64,000 nt of DNA from Methylotenera oryzisoli (GTDB lineage Bacteria > Pseudomonadota > Gammaproteobacteria > Burkholderiales > Methylophilaceae), in the NCBI GenBank assembly GCA_945881735.1, contig CAMCVF010000002.1:62001-126000 (forward strand), given 5' to 3'. Under the pieces are notes generated by a model, which saw only the letters and a list, made by a program, of their open reading frames with translations, searched no databases and was not told the origin of the DNA. A program made the position numbers and the translations under genes. This document shows positions 58,922-64,000 of this stretch, in pieces. Each line of letters starts with the position of its first letter. Position 1 is the first letter of the stretch.

Positions 58922-59048
58922 AATTAATCCTTATTAAAACTATTTATAACTAGATAATGCGCCAGCAGAAGAAGACACTCTCAGGCTGACAGTACGATTA
59001 GTAATCCAAGTGAAAATAACGCCCTACAAGCAAACACTATCGGTTGCC

Positions 59049-59360
59049 TTACTCAAAATGGCAAACGTAGTCTAGGGTTTCAGTCACTTCTATATCAAAA
59101 CTAGAATTACCAGGCACAGTAAATTTTTCGCCTGCGTTATAAGTTTTCCATGCATCCTCGCCATTTAAGCGCACTTTGCAGCTACCTATGTTAATTTCCA
59201 TCAATTCTGGCGCGGCTGTGTTAAATGTCAATGTGCTTGGAAAAATCACACCAATTGTGCTACGTGTTCCGTTTGGAAACATCACGGTGTGGCTTACACA
59301 CTTTCCATCAAAATAGATGTTTGCTTTTTTCTTTACACTTACATTGTCAAATTGTGCCAT
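59049..59360 (-). CDS. ppnP: pyrimidine/purine nucleoside phosphorylase (PpnP/YaiE family)
   Basis: This 103-residue cupin-like protein starts [20 protein letters not shown] and includes [14 protein letters not shown] and the C-terminal DYVCHFE. E. coli PpnP phosphorolyses several nucleosides. It is a single gene between argG and yajQ; the 127 bases after it show no gene. Confidence 0.92.
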   Translation of the reverse strand: MAQFDNVSVKKKANIYFDGKCVSHTVMFPNGTRSTIGVIFPSTLTFNTAAPELMEINIGSCKVRLNGEDAWKTYNAGEKFTVPGNSSFDIEVTETLDYVCHFE

Positions 59361-59416
59361 TCTTAACTCCTCGATTTTGTATTTAAATTTTGAGCGCCTA
59401 TAACTTAAGTCTACTT

Positions 59417-60664
59417 TTAGCGCTGCTTATTTTTAAGATTAGCCGCAATACGCATACGCAGCGCATTTAACTTAATAAAACCGCCTGCATCTTTTTGGTC
59501 GTAAGCACCTTCGTCATCTTCAAAAGTAGCGATTGTAGAATCAAATAGTGAGTTGGTTTTGCTATCCCGTCCGGTTACATTTACATTACCTTTATATAGC
59601 TTAACGCGCACCCAGCCGTTAACTGACGTTTGCGTATGATCGATTAGCGCTTGCAATGCAAGACGCTCTGGACTCCACCAATAACCGTTGTAAATCATGC
59701 TAGCGTAGCGCGGCATTAAATCGTCTTTCAAATGTGCTACTTCGCGGTCTAAGGTAATGCTTTCAATAGCGCGGTGCGCTTTAAGCATAATAGTACCGCC
59801 TGGCGTTTCGTAGCAACCACGTGATTTCATGCCTACATAGCGATTCTCAACCAAATCCAAGCGGCCGATACCATGCTTGCCGCCAATTTTGTTTAAATGC
59901 GCCAACAATTCATGCGACTTCATCGCTTCGCCATTTAAGCTTACTGGATCGCCATTTACATATTCAATATCTAAATATTCAGCAGTATCTGGCGCTTTTT
60001 CTGGGCTCACACTCCAACGCCACATTGATTCCTCAGCTTCTGCCGCTGGGTTTTCAAGATGACGACCTTCATACGAAATATGCAATAAGTTGGCATCCAT
60101 TGAGTATGGACTGCCGCCTTGCTTGTGCTTCATATCTACTGGAATACCATGCTTTTCGGCATATTGCATCAGTTTCTCACGGCTAAGCAAATCCCACTCA
60201 CGCCATGGCGCGATGATTTGAATATTCGGATTTAAGGCATAAGCTCCCAACTCAAAACGTACTTGGTCGTTACCCTTACCCGTTGCACCATGTGAAATGG
60301 CATCGGCATTGGTTTCTGCAGCAATTTCAATCAAACGTTTGGCTATTAGTGGTCGCGCGATTGAAGTGCCTAATAAGTATTCACCTTCGTAGACGGTATT
60401 GGCGCGAAACATTGGAAATACGAAATCGCGCACAAATTCTTCACGCACATCGTCAATATAAATCTCTTTTACACCAGCCGCTTTGGCTTTTGAACGCGCA
60501 GGTTCTAGTTCTTCACCTTGGCCCAAATCGGCAGTGAAAGTTACCACTTCGCATTGATATTCATCTTGTAGCCATTTTAAAATCACAGACGTATCTAAGC
60601 CGCCCGAATAGGCCAACACGACTTTTTTTACTTCTTTTTTTGCCACTTTATTATTTGCACTCAT
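59417..60664 (-). CDS. argG: argininosuccinate synthase
   Basis: This 415-residue enzyme condenses citrulline and aspartate with ATP. The PP-loop is [10 protein letters not shown] near residue 19. [15 protein letters not shown] and the segment [13 protein letters not shown] are family hallmarks. It lies 15 bases after argF in an argD-argF-argG order. Confidence 0.98.
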   Translation of the reverse strand: MSANNKVAKKEVKKVVLAYSGGLDTSVILKWLQDEYQCEVVTFTADLGQGEELEPARSKAKAAGVKEIYIDDVREEFVRDFVFPMFRANTVYEGEYLLGTSIARPLIAKRLIEIAAETNADAISHGATGKGNDQVRFELGAYALNPNIQIIAPWREWDLLSREKLMQYAEKHGIPVDMKHKQGGSPYSMDANLLHISYEGRHLENPAAEAEESMWRWSVSPEKAPDTAEYLDIEYVNGDPVSLNGEAMKSHELLAHLNKIGGKHGIGRLDLVENRYVGMKSRGCYETPGGTIMLKAHRAIESITLDREVAHLKDDLMPRYASMIYNGYWWSPERLALQALIDHTQTSVNGWVRVKLYKGNVNVTGRDSKTNSLFDSTIATFEDDEGAYDQKDAGGFIKLNALRMRIAANLKNKQR

Positions 60665-60679
60665 TGCGCTTACTTTTCC

Positions 60680-61600
60680 TTAATTAACCTTACCCAATAA
60701 TAAATATTCCATTAATGCTTTTTGCACATGAAGTCTGTTTTCCGCTTCTTCCCAAACCACACTTTGCGGGCCGTCAATCACATCAGCAGCCACTTCTTCG
60801 CCGCGATGCGCTGGCAAACAATGCATAAATAAGGCGTCTTTTGCGGCGATGCGCATCATATCGCTGTCTACTTGCCAATCGGCAAAATCGCGCATGCGCT
60901 CTTCATTTTCCGCCTCAAAACCCATGCTGGTCCATACATCAGTGGTCACTAAGTGAGCACCACGCGCGGCTTCCATGGGGTCAACAAAGGTTTCAAAATG
61001 GTCATCGCCATATAAATTAGCGCGCTCCACTTCTACTTCGTAGCCAGGTGGAGTAGAAACATGTACATTAAAGTCAAGCACTTCCGCTGCTTGCAACCAT
61101 GTATTGCAGACATTATTACTGTCGCCAATCCATGCAACAGTCTTGCCCTTTATCGACCCTTTTTGCTCAATAAAAGTAAAAATATCTGCCAAAATTTGGC
61201 AGGGATGGTATTCATTGGTTAAGCCATTAATAACAGGCACTCGCGAATTAGCTGCAAAACGCTCAATAATATCCTGTTCAAAGGTGCGAATCATAACAAT
61301 GTCAGACATGCGCGAAATCACTTGTGCCGCATCTTCAACTGGCTCGCCGCGGCCCAATTGCGAATCACGCGTATTTAAATAAATAGCCGAACCGCCCAAC
61401 TGGTGCATGCCCGCTTCAAAAGACAGGCGGGTACGCGTACTGGCTTTTTCAAAAATCATCACCAAGGTGCGATCCTGCAAAGGCCAATATTGTTGATAAG
61501 CCTTGAATTGCGCTTTGATGATTTTGGTGCGCGCAAAAATATGATTGAGCTCACCCAAGTTCAAATCGTTAAATTGCAAAAAGTGTTTAATATCAGCCAT
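60680..61600 (-). CDS. argF: ornithine carbamoyltransferase
   Basis: This 306-residue enzyme makes citrulline from ornithine and carbamoyl phosphate. The carbamoyl phosphate motif is STRTR (54-58). The ornithine-side motif is MHCLPAHRGEE. It follows argD by 30 bases. Confidence 0.98.
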   Translation of the reverse strand: MADIKHFLQFNDLNLGELNHIFARTKIIKAQFKAYQQYWPLQDRTLVMIFEKASTRTRLSFEAGMHQLGGSAIYLNTRDSQLGRGEPVEDAAQVISRMSDIVMIRTFEQDIIERFAANSRVPVINGLTNEYHPCQILADIFTFIEQKGSIKGKTVAWIGDSNNVCNTWLQAAEVLDFNVHVSTPPGYEVEVERANLYGDDHFETFVDPMEAARGAHLVTTDVWTSMGFEAENEERMRDFADWQVDSDMMRIAAKDALFMHCLPAHRGEEVAADVIDGPQSVVWEEAENRLHVQKALMEYLLLGKVN

Positions 61601-61630
61601 ATTGAATACTCGTTTTTTACTGATTTAAAA

Positions 61631-62824
61631 TCACTGACTTAAAAATTGTTTAATTAATTTACTTAAACGCTCAACCAATTCCAGCGCTTCCGCTTCATTA
61701 ATGACAAGCGGCGGCAATAAACGAATGACTTTTTCTGCCGTCACATTAATTAATAACTGCGTGTTTAAAGCCATTTTAACGATTTCACCGCATGGTCTAT
61801 TTAACTCAATGCCAATCATTAAACCAGCGTTGCGTACCACAACTACGCCTTGTGTTTTTTGTAATTCAACTTGCAACTTTTCACAAATAAGGTCGCCCAT
61901 TTTTTGTGCATTTTCGCGTAAATTTTCTTCTTCAATAGCGCTTAATGTTGCCAAACCGGCGCTTGATGCCAATGGATTGCCACCAAAAGTTGAACCATGT
62001 TTACCATAGGTAAACGTTTGCGCTGCGATCCCTTTTGCAACACAAGCACCAATGGGTACGCCAGAGCCCAAGCCTTTCGCCAAACTCATCACATCTGGCA
62101 TGATGCCAGTATGCTGAAACGCAAACCAAGTACCAGTTCGACCAATACCGCTTTGCACTTCGTCCACCATCAGCAACCAGCCATTTTCATCGCATACTTG
62201 ACGAAGGCCTTGAAAATACGTCTTCATATCCGCTGGAATATGAATACCACCCTCGCCTTGCACGGGCTCAACTAAAATCGCCACCACGTTATTTTTGCGC
62301 GATGCAACTTGCTTAACCGCCACCAAGTCATCATAAGGCACGCGAATAAAACCAGAAACAAGGGGCTCAAAGCCAGCTTGTGCTTTGCGATTTCCTGTTG
62401 CAGAAAGCGTTGCCATGGTCCGACCATGAAAAGCGCGTTCCATCACAATTATTTCAGGGTTTTCAATTCCTTTATTGTGCCCATACAAGCGCGCTAGCTT
62501 AATGCTAGCCTCATTTGCTTCGCAGCCAGAATTACAGAAAAACACATTATTCATACCAGAAATTTCGACTAGCTTATTTCCTAAGGCTTCTTGCTCGGCA
62601 ATTTGATAAATATTAGAAACATGAATCAATTTGGCGGCCTGCTCTGAAATCGCTTTCACTAATTTTGGATGCGCATGTCCTAAGCCATTGACTGCAACGC
62701 CAGACAAAGCGTCCAAATACTTCTTACCTTCATCATCCCACAGCCAAACGCCCTCTCCCTTTACAAAAGTAACGGGTTGACGAGTATAAGTATTCATCAA
62801 ATGGGTGCTTGTTAAATGTGCCAT
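61631..62824 (-). CDS. argD: acetylornithine transaminase
   Basis: This 397-residue class III aminotransferase uses PLP bound to Lys250 (SLAKGLGSGVPIG), with the cofactor Asp in DEVQSGIGRTG. It supplies N-acetylornithine for arginine synthesis and may also act in lysine synthesis. It heads the argD-argF-argG run on the minus strand. Confidence 0.95.
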   Translation of the reverse strand: MAHLTSTHLMNTYTRQPVTFVKGEGVWLWDDEGKKYLDALSGVAVNGLGHAHPKLVKAISEQAAKLIHVSNIYQIAEQEALGNKLVEISGMNNVFFCNSGCEANEASIKLARLYGHNKGIENPEIIVMERAFHGRTMATLSATGNRKAQAGFEPLVSGFIRVPYDDLVAVKQVASRKNNVVAILVEPVQGEGGIHIPADMKTYFQGLRQVCDENGWLLMVDEVQSGIGRTGTWFAFQHTGIMPDVMSLAKGLGSGVPIGACVAKGIAAQTFTYGKHGSTFGGNPLASSAGLATLSAIEEENLRENAQKMGDLICEKLQVELQKTQGVVVVRNAGLMIGIELNRPCGEIVKMALNTQLLINVTAEKVIRLLPPLVINEAEALELVERLSKLIKQFLSQ

Positions 62825-62871
62825 GATTTTATTTCTATAAAAATATATTTCTATTCTAATCTTGTATCAAA

Positions 62872-62904
62872 ACCAAAAAGAAAACGGCGGCTAAGGCCGC
62901 CGTT
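62872..62904 (-). terminator. intrinsic terminator after the membrane protein gene
   Basis: A 9-bp stem AACGGCGGC (62883-62891) with GCCGCCGTT (62896-62904), loop TAAG, is followed on the minus strand by TTTTCTTTTTGG. It insulates argD from the upstream gene ending at 62921. Confidence 0.87.
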
Positions 62905-62920
62905 GTTGCCTTAATGCTAA

Positions 62921-63412
62921 TTACAATCCTAAAACAGCGCGATGGCTAAATCCATTTGCCATGAAAAATAACATGGGAATAGACAGCATCATATTTGACC
63001 GTGATGCTAACATAGCCACCCGTCGCGCCTTTGCTTTTACGGCATCATCGGCTGGCACCATACCAAGAATTTTTTTCTGATTTGGCCAAATTAGTAACCA
63101 TAAGTTAAACAGCATAATTGTGCCTAACCATGCACCAATACCAATACCTTCGTATCCGTTGCGCAGTAAAAATGCATCGGAAAAGCCTGCGCCTAATAAC
63201 CACGACCCAGCAATCCATGTTGCAACGGCAGACCAGCGTAACCATAACAATGCGCGCGGCGCTACGTGTTTGGTAATTCCTGCTGCCGTGCCATCAGCAC
63301 CTGCATCTTTAAGTGCGGCCATTTGTACTAAATTAAAATAGTAAAGCAGACCAATCCAAGTCACACCTGATAACAAATGAATCCAACGAGCGACTCCTGG
63401 CATGATTTCCAT
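62921..63412 (-). CDS. PuuD-like (urate hydroxylase N-terminal type) membrane protein
   Basis: This 163-residue integral membrane protein has four helices and starts PGVARWIHLLSGVTWIGLLYYFN. This is typical of the membrane domain named after urate hydroxylase PuuD (DUF989 type). Here the domain stands alone, without the cytochrome c part, so urate oxidation should not be assumed. A conserved His in the first helix could be a haem ligand. It begins one base after the stop of a 34-residue membrane peptide gene. Confidence 0.8.
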   Translation of the reverse strand: MEIMPGVARWIHLLSGVTWIGLLYYFNLVQMAALKDAGADGTAAGITKHVAPRALLWLRWSAVATWIAGSWLLGAGFSDAFLLRNGYEGIGIGAWLGTIMLFNLWLLIWPNQKKILGMVPADDAVKAKARRVAMLASRSNMMLSIPMLFFMANGFSHRAVLGL

Positions 63413-63413
63413 T

Positions 63414-63518
63414 TTAAACTGCCGCTACTAAAAAGTTTTTCAGAAAAAATATCAACACTACGGTTAGAACAACACCAGAAACAATAGTGCCAACAACTGA
63501 TTCCAAGGGATTTTTCAT
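63414..63518 (-). CDS. small single-helix membrane protein (34 residues)
   Basis: The frame starts at ATG 63518 and encodes a short start KNPLESVVGTIVSGVV followed by LTVVLIFFLKNFLVAAV, one membrane helix. GGAG is seen about seven bases before the ATG (GGAGTAATTTAA). Its stop is one base from the ATG of the PuuD-like gene, so the two are translationally coupled. It may be a small partner of that membrane protein. The family is not recognised. Confidence 0.65.
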   Translation of the reverse strand: MKNPLESVVGTIVSGVVLTVVLIFFLKNFLVAAV

Positions 63519-63879
63519 TTAAATTACTCCAAAATGAATTTGACTGTTTTATAAATTCGATTTATTAAGGTCTGAGAGTAGCGCAAAAGGCGCCTTTTAG
63601 CAAGATTTGCGGGCAAATTGCATGCTAAAACTTCAGGACAATTAACATCTGTATTCAATTCTGCCTGGAATAAAGGTTGTATTCGCTTATGCGTCCTGGA
63701 GATCGAGGCTAACATATTGTTATATTCACTATTTTTCCTGGATTTTGCGGGCTTATTTTATTTCGTTTCTGTTGTCTTTTTAATGCTTTTTCTCAGCGAA
63801 TCTTAGCGTGCTTATTTACTAGGCAAAATCAAGCGCTTAGTGCAAAATCTTATTTGCATTAATTTTCAAATTTATTTTT
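63519..63879. other. divergent intergenic region
   Basis: About 360 bases separate the leftward membrane protein unit from the rightward oxygenase gene. Two short frames on opposite strands overlap here and look like chance. Perfect inverted repeats ATAAAT-TCG-ATTTAT (63551-63565) and AAAAGGCGCCTTTT (about 63585-63598) are present; their function is unknown. Confidence 0.4.
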
Positions 63880-64000
63880 ATGGCTTTAACTGCAATTTCT
63901 AACTTCCCTCAAGCTGAAAGCGCTCTAAAAAAACCATCTCAATTACCTATTTACTGGTACGCTGATGCAAGCTTTTATCAATTAGAGCAACAATATTTGT
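63880..64000 (+). CDS. probable Rieske-type aromatic ring-hydroxylating oxygenase alpha subunit, 3' end outside window
   Basis: Forty codons are visible from ATG 63880. The stretch KPSQLPIYWYADASFYQLEQ resembles the N-terminus of Rieske oxygenase large subunits, in which LP-x-x-WY-x-D and a following E-x-x-x-(I/L/Y)F segment precede the [2Fe-2S] domain. The cluster ligands lie beyond the window, so the call is tentative. Confidence 0.45.
   Translation, partial: MALTAISNFPQAESALKKPSQLPIYWYADASFYQLEQQYL

Noticed and set aside
59821-60186. 121-codon open frame antisense to argG
   Set aside because: It lies wholly inside argG, whose sequence is fully conserved, and the product has no recognisable fold or start signal.
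63524-63806. Two short overlapping frames on opposite strands before the oxygenase gene
   Set aside because: They overlap each other, lack ribosome sites and fall in a divergent promoter region.
1-64000. CRISPR arrays, insertion sequences and rRNA genes
   Set aside because: No regularly spaced repeats, transposase motifs or rRNA segments were seen on either strand.

Overview
The window looks like the chromosome of a low-GC betaproteobacterium, most likely a member of the Methylophilaceae (Methylotenera or Methylophilus type). This rests on the betaproteobacterial gene orders tig-clpP-clpX-lon-hupB and leuC-leuD-leuB-asd-fimV-truA-trpF-trpB-trpA-accD-folC-cvpA-purF-metZ, together with the AT-rich codon use. 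The species cannot be fixed from the sequence alone.

Layout. 1-8.7 kb holds the end of gloB, a MltD-type lytic transglycosylase, a peptide-type ABC transporter (binding lipoprotein and two permeases, no ATPase beside them), fabI and, on the other strand, ppiD. From about 8.99 to 32.55 kb lies an accessory block of roughly 23.6 kb that separates ppiD from tRNA-Asp, tRNA-Val and hupB. In many relatives ppiD directly follows hupB and these tRNAs. The block ends exactly at the 3' end of tRNA-Asp, and a degenerate 14-base copy of that 3' end sits beside an orphan terminator next to ppiD. It therefore looks like a genomic island inserted at tRNA-Asp that has lost its integrase. From 32.5 kb to the end the sequence is core chromosome: two tRNAs, hupB, the Lon/ClpXP/trigger-factor proteostasis cluster, metZ behind a SAM-II riboswitch, purF, the trp/acc/fol genes, truA, fimV, asd, the leu genes, argG, argF and argD, then a membrane protein and the start of a Rieske-type oxygenase.

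The island is dominated by one signalling theme. Its left part carries a CheB-CheR fusion, a very large hybrid histidine kinase, a receiver-PP2C phosphatase, two STAS proteins and an RsbW-type kinase. These stand head to head with an amino-acid-type ABC transporter. The transporter is unusual in two ways: its binding domains are arranged lobe 2-lobe 1-lobe 2-lobe 1 ahead of the permease, and its ATPase carries a C-terminal, apparently kinase-dead RsbW-like domain. The right part repeats the theme: a stand-alone lipoprotein with the same permuted lobe order, a GPP34 (Golgi phosphoprotein 3-like) protein, a STAS protein, an RsbW-type kinase, a Na/phosphate cotransporter homologue and a membrane-anchored four-helix sensor with no output domain. 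No sigma factor is present. My inference is a partner-switching circuit that acts on solute transport or on the membrane rather than, or as well as, on transcription.

Between the two halves is typical island cargo: a CDF-like transporter with altered metal ligands, a decayed copy of the four-helix sensor, an acyltransferase, a GC-rich GNAT acetyltransferase of clearly foreign composition, a cupin, small secreted Cys-rich proteins, a Rap1a/Tai-type immunity-like protein and a gene broken by a single stop codon.
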